This document shows positions 5,703 to 11,586 of a stretch of 29,066 nt of DNA, piece after piece. The stretch is from positions 1 to 29,066 of IMG/VR virus record IMGVR_UViG_3300031857_001009. The stretch is one strand, 5' to 3'. The DNA comes from a virus. A model generated the notes under the pieces. It was not told the origin of the DNA. It saw only the letters and a program-made list of their open reading frames with translations, and did not search any database. The position numbers and the translations under genes were made by a program. Position 1 is the first letter of the stretch. Every line of letters begins with the position of its first letter.

Positions 5703-5711
5703 AGTATAGCA
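5703..5711 (-). promoter_or_regulatory. Extended -10 promoter for the HNH operon
   Basis: The minus strand reads TGC-TATACT (5711-5703), a good extended -10 element. A weak TTTATA lies 17 nt upstream. It is about 60 nt from the HNH start in a 159-nt noncoding gap. The TGC(TA...T) form recurs at 21997-22005 and 20682-20690. Confidence 0.55.
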
Positions 5712-5802
5712 CCGATATTTTGGTTTATAAAGGCTTTTGACCATCAAAATAGATAAGGATAACCAAAAGCGGTCTAATGCCCTCTAATCGCATCCTAAGG
5801 CC

Positions 5803-6126
5803 TTACAGCCTAGTTTCTTGCCCTATGAGTTTGGCTTGGGTTGCTAGAACCATGCTGGCGGTCTCAATGCTCTTTATCTTCTGCCTAATTCGACCCAGTT
5901 CGGCCTTCCTCAAATCCCTAGCCAGCCGCAGATCAGCGGACTCAAGTTTGGCAATGGCTTCCCGGTCTCGGACTGTCCCGGCGGCTTTGATGTAAGCCTT
6001 CTGCTCGGCTAAATCCAAATCGTATTCGGCTTCAGCTAATGCTTTCTCGGCCTCGAACAGCGCAGTCGAACCCTTAGAGTTCTCCGCTATCAGTTCCGCT
6101 AGTTGCCTCTGGATTTCCTGTATCAC
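5803..6126 (-). CDS. Coiled-coil protein of the recombination block
   Basis: A 107-residue, Ala/Glu/Lys-rich helical protein beginning at a GTG (MIQEIQRQLAELIAENSKGS). The pattern, with an AYIKAAGTVRDREA segment, a charged coiled coil, and a final IKSIETASMVLATQAKL, resembles uncharacterised coiled-coil proteins found next to phage recombinases. A GGGGTG sequence lies upstream of the start. Noncoding DNA follows to 5643. The exact role is unknown. Confidence 0.6.
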   Translation of the reverse strand: MIQEIQRQLAELIAENSKGSTALFEAEKALAEAEYDLDLAEQKAYIKAAGTVRDREAIAKLESADLRLARDLRKAELGRIRQKIKSIETASMVLATQAKLIGQETRL

Positions 6127-6259
6127 TCAACACCCCTAACAGAAGCTCGATGAGTTCCCTGTTCCAGAACTGAGCTTCACTTTCCTGTCCTCGAAACCTT
6201 GCCACCAGATACGCCTCCTCCAGCTCTTGGAGTTTGGCTCTCTTCAAATCGCTGAGCAT
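6074..6259 (-). CDS. Small hypothetical protein in overlapping frames
   Basis: A 61-residue ORF, MLSDLKRAKLQELEEAYLVA, with a helical and plausible sequence (FRGQESEAQFWNRELIELLL). It overlaps the upstream annealing-protein gene by 83 nt and the downstream coiled-coil gene by 53 nt, more than other junctions here. Without it, 6127-6176 would be noncoding. The ribosome-binding site is weak. I judge it more likely real than not because its composition looks coding in this frame. Confidence 0.45.
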   Translation of the reverse strand: MLSDLKRAKLQELEEAYLVARFRGQESEAQFWNRELIELLLGVLSDTGNPEATSGTDSGEL

Positions 6260-6701
6260 AAAGTTTCAACCCTTCTAGGATTTCCTGAGAAGCGTTGTTG
6301 GCTTTAGCTTGTGCATAAAGGTCTCGCAGTTCTTCGATTGTGCCAAGACTACCAGCTCTTTCTAGCCAATCCATCCTTGCAACCTTTTCCATTTCTTCCC
6401 TGCTTGGACGCTTTGAGCCTGAGTAGATGTAGTTAGCGAGCGCACGACCGATTGAAGAAGTCTCGCATCGCTCTAAGGCAAACGCATCAGAGTTTGCCTC
6501 ACTGGCCCACCCCGTTGTCTTTGGTAAGTCGGTGGCCTGATCGCCAGCGGTCAAATAAATTCTCGTCTCGATAATCCACAGCGCAGAGTCCTTACTGTGA
6601 TTTAGGGTAATAATTCGAGCATCAGAGTTCTTCTCATCAGCCCAGAATGTTTTGAGTCTTTCCTCAACAGTTGCGTATTGTGACAAATCAAACCTAGCCA
6701 T
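6177..6701 (-). CDS. Putative recombinase / ssDNA-annealing protein
   Basis: A 174-residue protein directly downstream of the YqaJ exonuclease, with the ATG overlapping its stop by 1 nt. It begins MARFDLSQYATVEERLKTFW. It contains the segment RCETSSIGRALANYIYSG, which resembles the 'ETSAIGRALA' motif of ERF/Sak-type annealing proteins, and a Gly-rich C-terminal tail. An exonuclease plus annealing protein is the usual phage two-gene homologous recombination pair. Part of the ERF fold is not obvious, so the assignment rests on the motif and the neighbour. Confidence 0.55.
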   Translation of the reverse strand: MARFDLSQYATVEERLKTFWADEKNSDARIITLNHSKDSALWIIETRIYLTAGDQATDLPKTTGWASEANSDAFALERCETSSIGRALANYIYSGSKRPSREEMEKVARMDWLERAGSLGTIEELRDLYAQAKANNASQEILEGLKLYAQRFEESQTPRAGGGVSGGKVSRTGK

Positions 6702-7591
6702 TATTTCTTTCCCTTCTTGACTACTAGATAGGGGAGACCTTCTCCCTTTGCCTGCCTCGATGCTATGCGAACTTTCTGTCCGTCAACTTCCATGTAGGCG
6801 TATTTAGCCCGACCCATTGCATCGAGAACCTGTGACTTGATTAGGCGCAGTTCTTCCGCTGCCTCATCGTATTTAGCCTGTGCGTTTGCAAGGTAGTGCA
6901 GCGAGTCAATCTCAACCTCCGTCTCGTCAATCAGCGGGTGCTGGTAACGGACAGCTTCGTAGGTTGACTCCGAGCCATCCCACTCAGGTCGTTGGTCTGC
7001 AAACATACAAGCCTGAAAGTCAATCGCCTTCTGTCGAGCAATGTCAATCTCAAAGTCATCACGCTCAATCCAGTAGTCGTGCCAAGTCATTCCTGCGACT
7101 GCCACCAAAGCGGCCTTCTTGAGTCCGAGAATGTCTAGGTAGTGCTGCACCTGAGCGTAATAACCAGCAGGCAACTCCTCCCAAGTCTGTCGGCCTGTCT
7201 TGACCTCAATCACAATCCACTCGCCTGTCTCTTTGTGTCGAGCCAGCGCATCAGGGTTTGCATGACGAAACGGAATAAGAGCATCTTGATAAGTGCCAGT
7301 CAGGAAAATCTCATACTCAGGATGCTCCTCTGACCAGAGCTGAAGAATCGGCAACTCGAACGCTTTGCCGAATCTGATTGCCCAGTTCTCCTCAATCTGT
7401 GAGGGTATCTTGCCTGTCTTCTTTAGGAATAGAGCCATAGGTGACTCGAAAGGATTTAGTCCCATGATTGTGGAGATCTCAGATCCCCCGATGGATCCCT
7501 TGCGGGCTTCGTGCCATTCAGGCGTGCCAGCCTCAAAGACTCCGAGTAGTGTCGCTTCATTGAATTTCTCAGGTGCATGTATTTTGAACAT
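6701..7591 (-). CDS. YqaJ-like exonuclease (lambda Exo superfamily)
   Basis: A 296-residue protein with the YqaJ viral recombinase core. GGSEISTIMGLNPFESP (about residues 30-47) is the N-terminal signature. NPDALA supplies the metal-binding Asp, IVIEVKTG the ExK, and GYYAQVQHYLDI the QxxxY helix. It degrades one strand of dsDNA ends to feed an annealing protein. Start is ATG at 7591 with GGGGAGAAAA upstream. Function in phage recombination and possibly concatemer formation is well supported. Confidence 0.85.
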   Translation of the reverse strand: MFKIHAPEKFNEATLLGVFEAGTPEWHEARKGSIGGSEISTIMGLNPFESPMALFLKKTGKIPSQIEENWAIRFGKAFELPILQLWSEEHPEYEIFLTGTYQDALIPFRHANPDALARHKETGEWIVIEVKTGRQTWEELPAGYYAQVQHYLDILGLKKAALVAVAGMTWHDYWIERDDFEIDIARQKAIDFQACMFADQRPEWDGSESTYEAVRYQHPLIDETEVEIDSLHYLANAQAKYDEAAEELRLIKSQVLDAMGRAKYAYMEVDGQKVRIASRQAKGEGLPYLVVKKGKK

Positions 7592-7640
7592 GTCTGTATT
7601 TTCTCCCCTGCCTCCGACATTTATTCCGTAGGCTTCTACA

Positions 7641-7892
7641 ATGGCACATTTTGACCAGAAGCACTATCGCCTTCTCAAGGCTATTCATGCGGCTAATGGC
7701 GTGCCTTGCGAGGATTTCCCTGAGCTTTTCTATCCTGAGGACATTCGAGATGAGACACGCCGAAGGTTGTCTATCGTGATCGCCAAGAGGCTCTGTGACA
7801 CCTGCCCAGTCAAGGCTGAGTGCTTTAGGTATGCGGTGGAATCAGGCCAAAAGTATGGCATTTGGGCTGCAACTTTGCCCTCTGAAAGGTAG
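7641..7892 (+). CDS. whiB: WhiB-family Fe-S transcription factor
   Basis: The only plus-strand protein gene, 83 residues. Four cysteines, C23, C52, C55 and C61 (C-X28-C-X2-C-X5-C), form the WhiB [4Fe-4S] ligand set. The turn motif YGIWAATLP follows, with the GIW core but AA where GG is usual, and the tail is unusually short with little of the basic AT-hook-like C-terminus. WhiB proteins are nearly confined to Actinobacteria and their phages; phage copies such as the TM4 protein can act as dominant negatives on host WhiB function. Divergent from the exonuclease gene, with a 49-nt gap. The ribosome-binding site is weak, and the start could be regulated or leaderless. Confidence 0.9.
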   Translation: MAHFDQKHYRLLKAIHAANGVPCEDFPELFYPEDIRDETRRRLSIVIAKRLCDTCPVKAECFRYAVESGQKYGIWAATLPSER

Positions 7893-7921
7893 TTGACAGG
7901 TATTCAGAAAGTCCCTATGCT
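7893..7921 (+). promoter_or_regulatory. Consensus promoter for the candidate noncoding RNA
   Basis: TTGACA at 7893-7898 directly abuts the whiB stop; 17 nt later is TATGCT (7916-7921). This is the best -35/-10 pair in the window. The predicted start is about 7928, exactly where the first inverted repeat begins. No ORF with a ribosome-binding site follows before the terminator. Confidence 0.7.
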
Positions 7922-7927
7922 AAAAGC

Positions 7928-8033
7928 ACTAATCATGCGTGTTGCTTGACCCGATTAGTCTTGAGTGGACCGCAACGGCTAAAGGTTTTTACCTTAGAAA
8001 ATCCCCTGATGAAAGTCGGGGGTTTTTTCTTTT
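7928..8033 (+). ncRNA. Candidate small noncoding RNA, about 105 nt
   Basis: Between the promoter at 7893-7921 and the T tract there is no usable reading frame; the only ATG gives a 4-codon ORF (MRVA). Three stems are visible. ACTAATC/GATTAGT (7928-7934 with 7953-7959, 18-nt loop) starts at the predicted +1. CTAAAGGT-TTTT-ACCTTAG (7979-7997) has one bulged A. The terminator stem at 8000-8024 follows. A small CCG-CAA-CGG lies between the first two. It resembles no RNA family I know. It could be a regulatory RNA acting on host or phage mRNAs, or a very short leader. Confidence 0.6.
8000..8033 (+). terminator. Terminator, probably bidirectional
   Basis: AATCCCC (8000-8006) pairs with GGGGGTT (8018-8024) with a G-U, closing an inner loop that contains GA/TC pairs, and T tracts follow (8023-8028 and beyond). 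On the minus strand the same stem is followed by ATTTTC, so it can also end the lysis operon, which converges here from the right. It ends the noncoding RNA. Confidence 0.7.
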
Positions 8034-8226
8034 AATCCTTTTTGAATGCGACAGAGGTCAGCAGGCTCAAAAACCCTGCACCCAGAGATACCGAAGCAAG
8101 CCCAGCCCAGTCAATGGCGAATAGGCCAATTGAGCCTGATCCAAGGAATGCGATTGCTGCCTGAGCGACAGTCTTTATAGCCCTCTCGCCAGCGTAATTT
8201 AGGAAGTCCAGACTAAAGATCTTCAT
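8032..8226 (-). CDS. Holin, r1t type
   Basis: A 64-residue membrane protein beginning MKIFSLDFLNYAGERAIKTV. The ERAIKTVAQAAIAFLGSG helix, DWAGLASVSLGAGFLSLLTS second helix and short charged C-terminus (FKKD) match the r1t-type holin pattern (ER..KT.AQ...., ..DW..L...A). Two transmembrane segments. It is the last gene of the lysis operon and ends at the bidirectional terminator. Holin forms the membrane hole that times lysis and lets the M23 enzyme through. Confidence 0.75.
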   Translation of the reverse strand: MKIFSLDFLNYAGERAIKTVAQAAIAFLGSGSIGLFAIDWAGLASVSLGAGFLSLLTSVAFKKD

Positions 8227-8434
8227 GATTGCCCTTTCTAGTTTTTACATCTTCGTAAGTAGCAAAAGCAGTATAAGCGGTCAGGATGATAGAAATCAAA
8301 GCCACTCCGCCGATGATTAGTTCTCGGCTGACTGATGAATCTGCCTCATAAGTAATCGCCCCAAACAGAATCATGAATGCAGACAGGGCAAAAGACAAGT
8401 AGATAAGTCTTCTGCGGTGTTTCCAGCTAGGCAC
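8213..8434 (-). CDS. Two-helix membrane protein, possible second holin or antiholin
   Basis: A 73-residue protein beginning with a basic stretch, MPSWKHRRRL, then two transmembrane helices (IYLSFALSAFMILFGAITYE and LIIGGVALISIILTAYTAFA) and a charged tail (YEDVKTRKGNHEDL). It overlaps the peptidase gene by 8 nt and the r1t-type holin by 14 nt. Its place in the lysis cassette suggests an antiholin or co-holin; the sequence alone does not decide. Confidence 0.65.
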   Translation of the reverse strand: MPSWKHRRRLIYLSFALSAFMILFGAITYEADSSVSRELIIGGVALISIILTAYTAFATYEDVKTRKGNHEDL

Positions 8435-8849
8435 TTAGTCGCTCGTCAATGAAGGTTTCAGGGTCAAAAACAACTCCGAAGAAAACTGAGGTTGGCCTTG
8501 GACCTATTGTGAGATGAAGGTGGCTACCTTTGGATGCTGAGCCTGTGTTGCCGGTCAGTCCGACAGTCTGAGATTTCTTTATCTTTGTCCCTGTCTTCAA
8601 CTTTGGTTCTTCCTGAAGGTGGCAGTAGCCGATGAAAACTGTTCGCTTGCCGATCTCATCCCAAGCTGATTGAACTAAAACCCAACCTAGAATCCTCGAC
8701 CACTTGACCGACTGGACTGTGCCGTCAGCCACCGCTGGAATGCGTGAGCCTTCCTTTGGAGCGTAATCAAGACCTCGATGTGCGATCAGGCGATTAGCCG
8801 TTGCCCCGAAGCGTGAGGTTATGAGCTTCTTAGAGAAGGGGTGTCTCAT
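8427..8849 (-). CDS. M23 metallopeptidase (endolysin)
   Basis: A 140-residue protein consisting almost only of an M23/LytM domain. HRGLDYA (residues 24-30) supplies the HxxxD zinc ligands, GYCHL is the catalytic-site segment, and HLHL gives the HxH ligand. It should cleave peptide cross-links in cell-wall peptidoglycan. No signal peptide or cell-wall-binding domain is present, so it likely needs the holins for export. It overlaps the XhlA-like gene (4 nt) and the next membrane protein (8 nt). Confidence 0.85.
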   Translation of the reverse strand: MRHPFSKKLITSRFGATANRLIAHRGLDYAPKEGSRIPAVADGTVQSVKWSRILGWVLVQSAWDEIGKRTVFIGYCHLQEEPKLKTGTKIKKSQTVGLTGNTGSASKGSHLHLTIGPRPTSVFFGVVFDPETFIDERLSA

Positions 8850-9088
8850 CGGATCAAGGCCCAGAGTGCTGCAATAAACCCTGTGATACCCGAACCAAGT
8901 GCTGTAAAGACAAGCTTCTCAATCCACTCCATGCGAGCAAGTTTCTGCTCTACTCGATTCATGCGTTGAGGCAAATCCTTGAGATTCCGAATATCCGAGA
9001 CAATTTCTATTTGAACTGCCTGCAGCTCTACCAATTTTTCGTAGATGTCTCGTTGCGTTATGCGAACGCCGTTTGTTTCCTCAGCCAT
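8846..9088 (-). CDS. XhlA-like membrane-anchored protein
   Basis: An 80-residue protein with a coiled-coil N-terminal region (DIYEKLVELQAVQIEIVSDI, RMNRVEQKLARMEWIEKL) and one C-terminal transmembrane helix (VFTALGSGITGFIAALWALI). This is the layout of haemolysin XhlA-like phage proteins, which act with holin in lysis. It sits immediately upstream of the M23 enzyme, coupled by an ATGA overlap. Confidence 0.65.
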   Translation of the reverse strand: MAEETNGVRITQRDIYEKLVELQAVQIEIVSDIRNLKDLPQRMNRVEQKLARMEWIEKLVFTALGSGITGFIAALWALIR

Positions 9089-9090
9089 GA

Positions 9091-9339
9091 CTAGCCTAGA
9101 AGTGCGAGTATCTCGGCCTCTGATAGACCTAGTGCTTCGAGCTTTGCCTTTGCACTTTCTTTGTTTGCCTGTTTCTGAGCCTCGGCAGTTTCCCTCTCAG
9201 CCTGTTCGATGGCGGCTTGTGCGGCTTGTGCCTCACGCTCAGCTATCTCAGCGTCTGTGAGAAATATGATTTGAACTTTGTCGGGGTGACCCTCTGGCAA
9301 AGAGCAGTCAACAACTAATCTCGATGGTCTGTCTGTCAT
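9091..9339 (-). CDS. Small Ala/Glu-rich protein after the tail genes
   Basis: An 82-residue protein, MTDRPSRLVVDCSLPEGHPD at the N-terminus, then a long Ala/Glu/Lys helix (DAEIAEREAQAAQAAIEQAE) and a final KLEALGLSEAEILALLG. This pattern is common in actinophage genomes between tail fibre and lysis genes, but its role is not established; a chaperone for fibre assembly has been supposed by position only. I see no enzyme motif. Confidence 0.6.
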   Translation of the reverse strand: MTDRPSRLVVDCSLPEGHPDKVQIIFLTDAEIAEREAQAAQAAIEQAERETAEAQKQANKESAKAKLEALGLSEAEILALLG

Positions 9340-9362
9340 GTTTTTATTCTACCTGTCTTTCA

Positions 9363-9914
9363 TCAGGAGACCGTTACGCCCCCAGAGCTTCCTTTAAGTA
9401 TGCCGTAGAGGGTTGCGGAGCTGTATTGAGCAAGATTTGATGAAGAACCACCTGGGTCAGAAAAAATTTGAATTGAGGAAATTGCAGCAGTGCTTGACCA
9501 TAATCCACCGACAATGGACTGGTATGCGGAAGTAGCGTTGTTTTCCCCAATTGCATCTATAGAACATGATTTGTTAGTTGAACTTCTGTAATTTGGAATA
9601 TACATGTAGGCATTTCCAAAAGTAGATGCAGTTGCACCAGATGCAACTGTATATGCATTGAAATAGGTGTTGTAACCAGCCGCTATTGTCTCACTATAGC
9701 TCGCAGCCGTAGAGCCATTTCCATATAAAATCTTGTATGTATAAATAGTGCTTGAGCTGTCATTGAATCTAATTCCCAAAGCAGTATTGGAACCAGTGTT
9801 TCTAGTGGAAAAAACAACCAATAAATCATCATAAATTTGTGGAATGCTAAGAAATTCAATTTCAGCCTGAGCCGAAGCAGCTTCTATATGTTCAATCTTT
9901 GTCCAAGCACTCAT
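9363..9914 (-). CDS. Tail fibre-like protein, paralogue 3
   Basis: A 183-residue protein beginning MSAWTKIEHIEAASAQAEIE. Together with the two genes upstream it forms a tandem family sharing 'F.SIP.TY.DL...F' near the start, 'RFN..' in the middle and '...AI..I.I........S..LYGI' at the end. It is rich in Ser, Thr, Tyr and Asn, as beta-structured adhesins are, and ends in a Gly/Ser tail (KGSSGGVTVS). Likely a receptor-binding or accessory fibre subunit; the family is not one I can name. Confidence 0.6.
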   Translation of the reverse strand: MSAWTKIEHIEAASAQAEIEFLSIPQIYDDLLVVFSTRNTGSNTALGIRFNDSSSTIYTYKILYGNGSTAASYSETIAAGYNTYFNAYTVASGATASTFGNAYMYIPNYRSSTNKSCSIDAIGENNATSAYQSIVGGLWSSTAAISSIQIFSDPGGSSSNLAQYSSATLYGILKGSSGGVTVS

Positions 9915-9961
9915 GTCTAGCTCCTACCTGCAAAGTTTATTTTCATTTTTCTTTACCCTGC

Positions 9962-10435
9962 CTAAGAGACTATTCCATACAAACTAAGTGTCGAACCAAC
10001 TGCTATTTGAGTAGTTGAATCGGGGTCAATAAGAATGGAGGTAATAGCATTTGTGCTTGCCCATCTGCTTGCACTTGCATAAGCAACCATACTTGCATCG
10101 TTTGAGCGAGCTAATACAGTCTTGTGTTTGTCTGTTGCCGAGTAATCCATGATGTGTGCGATGAAGTCGCTTTGAGTATTTCCAAGCTCGACAACACGCC
10201 CGTCAGAACCTGAAGTCGAACTTGTTGTTGAGCCGTTACCATTCATTTGAACTCTTGTGTAATTGCTAGTATCTGCGTTGTAGGTCAAGTAAACAGGTGA
10301 ATCAGCACTCAAAGCTCCGCTGAAAACTAAAACTAAATCTCGGTAGGTTGCAGGGATAGAAGAAAAAGTAACAGAGTTAACTGCTGAGCCTGTAACTGTG
10401 TAATTAGCCAAAGCAATATAAGTAGCCGTAGGCAT
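9962..10435 (-). CDS. Tail fibre-like protein, paralogue 2
   Basis: A 157-residue protein beginning MPTATYIALANYTVTGSAVN. It shares with its neighbours SVTFSSIPATYRDLVLVFSG, YLTYNADTSNYTRVQMNG and a final IAVGSTLSLYGIVS. The sequence is rich in Ser and Thr with few charges, as expected for a beta-sheet fibre domain. It overlaps the preceding paralogue by 1 nt and probably arose by tandem duplication. Confidence 0.6.
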   Translation of the reverse strand: MPTATYIALANYTVTGSAVNSVTFSSIPATYRDLVLVFSGALSADSPVYLTYNADTSNYTRVQMNGNGSTTSSTSGSDGRVVELGNTQSDFIAHIMDYSATDKHKTVLARSNDASMVAYASASRWASTNAITSILIDPDSTTQIAVGSTLSLYGIVS

Positions 10436-11031
10436 TAGCTAGACCTCATTCCATATAGGGAGAAGCGAGAGCCAACAGGAAAATTACCGCTAGCGGGGGA
10501 AAGCGTAATTGTCGTGACTGCACCAGTATTTCTCCAGTCACCTGACAATAACCCAAGCATTCTTTCTTCTGCTGACGAAGTTCCCATAAATCCAGTCAAC
10601 GCTCTAATTGTTTTATTTTTTGTTGTTTCAAATGGGTCAAGTATGTCAACAACGCTGGCAGTAAATACATTCGAGTTATTGTTATCTCCCGCAGCCCATC
10701 CCATGCGAGCATATGTCTGATTTGCAAAGCCTGTCGAGACAACTATTAAGCTGCTTTCGCCCGTGCTTAGGGCATGGAAAGAGTAATTTGAGCCTGTGTC
10801 GCTGTTAAATCTCAATCTCATGTCAGTAAAACCAACAACCGATGAAGTCCTGTAAGTAGCCCTCAATTGTAAATGCTGATAAGTAGTTCCGTAAGTTGAA
10901 TTCAGGTTAGAAAAAGAAACAGAAGAAACGGCAGTTCCAACGCTTACAGTTTCAATCCACTCATAAGCACCAGCAGCACCGCCACCGCCTCCTGCTCCCG
11001 CAACAGCAAGAACTCCTAAAGGAATAGGCAT
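10435..11031 (-). CDS. Tail fibre-like protein, paralogue 1
   Basis: A 198-residue protein that starts MPIPLGVLAVAGAGGGGGAA, a glycine-rich N-terminal segment likely to be a flexible tether. The body matches the two downstream paralogues: SVSFSNLNSTYGTTYQHLQL, DMRLRFNSDTGSNYSFHAL, and a closing FPVGSRFSLYGMRSS. It overlaps the tail protein upstream by 1 nt. By position, the first of three candidate receptor-binding components. Confidence 0.6.
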   Translation of the reverse strand: MPIPLGVLAVAGAGGGGGAAGAYEWIETVSVGTAVSSVSFSNLNSTYGTTYQHLQLRATYRTSSVVGFTDMRLRFNSDTGSNYSFHALSTGESSLIVVSTGFANQTYARMGWAAGDNNNSNVFTASVVDILDPFETTKNKTIRALTGFMGTSSAEERMLGLLSGDWRNTGAVTTITLSPASGNFPVGSRFSLYGMRSS

Positions 11032-11576
11032 TATGCAGTTATCTTTCCAACTACTCGGTATGTGTTAGCTGCAACCTTTTGAACAGTTGCGGCATTGTAT
11101 TGCTGATCTATCTTGAAGGACACGCTTGTCCCGGCGGTCCCGGCACCTGCCCATGAGGTGACCGAGCTACCAGCCACGATCACAACAGTTCCAGCGGCAT
11201 CACGCCAGATGTCAACCCTGTCACCGATTGAGAAAACATCCGGGACTGTGATTGTTGCTGCGGTTGTTGCAAGTGAATAGATTGTGTCATTTGCATCGGT
11301 AGCGGCGATTGTATAGGCCGTTGCAGTTGCGGCGATTGTGTTGACCGCAGGGGTTGTGTTGACAGGCCAGACCTGTTCCCAGTAAGTCGTAAAGACCTCA
11401 ATCTTGTTGGTGTCAGTTAGATAGGACACCATGCCTTCGGTGGCTGTGCCGATGGCTGAGCCTCTTGCGGCTGAGCCTGCAAAGACCATGACTGCTTGGT
11501 CTTGTAGGTAATCCTGAACATTCGCAGCGGTTAGAACCTCACCTGCGGTAAATACTTTACGGCCTAAACCTGCCAT
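11031..11576 (-). CDS. Minor tail protein
   Basis: A 181-residue protein beginning MAGLGRKVFTAGEVLTAANV, which continues QDYLQDQAVMVFAGSAARGS. This 'F..GEVLTAANVQ.YL.DQ..MVF' N-terminus is widespread in actinophage tail/baseplate proteins. The rest is a Thr/Ala-rich beta-structured region (TIAATATAYTIAATDANDTI). It probably connects the distal tail to fibres. It lies 10 nt downstream of the hub protein. Confidence 0.65.
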   Translation of the reverse strand: MAGLGRKVFTAGEVLTAANVQDYLQDQAVMVFAGSAARGSAIGTATEGMVSYLTDTNKIEVFTTYWEQVWPVNTTPAVNTIAATATAYTIAATDANDTIYSLATTAATITVPDVFSIGDRVDIWRDAAGTVVIVAGSSVTSWAGAGTAGTSVSFKIDQQYNAATVQKVAANTYRVVGKITA

Positions 11577-11586
11577 GTTTCTCCTA

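Noticed and set aside
5730-5780. Inverted repeat GCTTTTG / CAAAAGC as operator or terminator
   Set aside because: Only 7 bp with a loop of about 25 nt and no T tract on either strand; too weak to annotate.
7637-7642. TACAAT hexamer as a -10 for whiB
   Set aside because: It overlaps the ATG itself, so a transcript starting 7 nt later would lack the start codon; no downstream in-frame start exists.
8007-8017. CTGATGAAAGTC resembling a hammerhead ribozyme core
   Set aside because: Stem II and the cleavage arm are absent; the sequence is the loop of a normal terminator.
7928-8033. tRNA, tracrRNA or 6C RNA in the whiB-downstream region
   Set aside because: No TPsiC arm or acceptor stem, no CRISPR repeat complement in the window, and no C-rich loops.
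10514-10720. Plus-strand ORFs across the structural region (for example the 68-codon ORF here and the 108-codon ORF at 21387-21713)
   Set aside because: All are antisense shadows of well-supported minus-strand structural genes with no ribosome-binding site.
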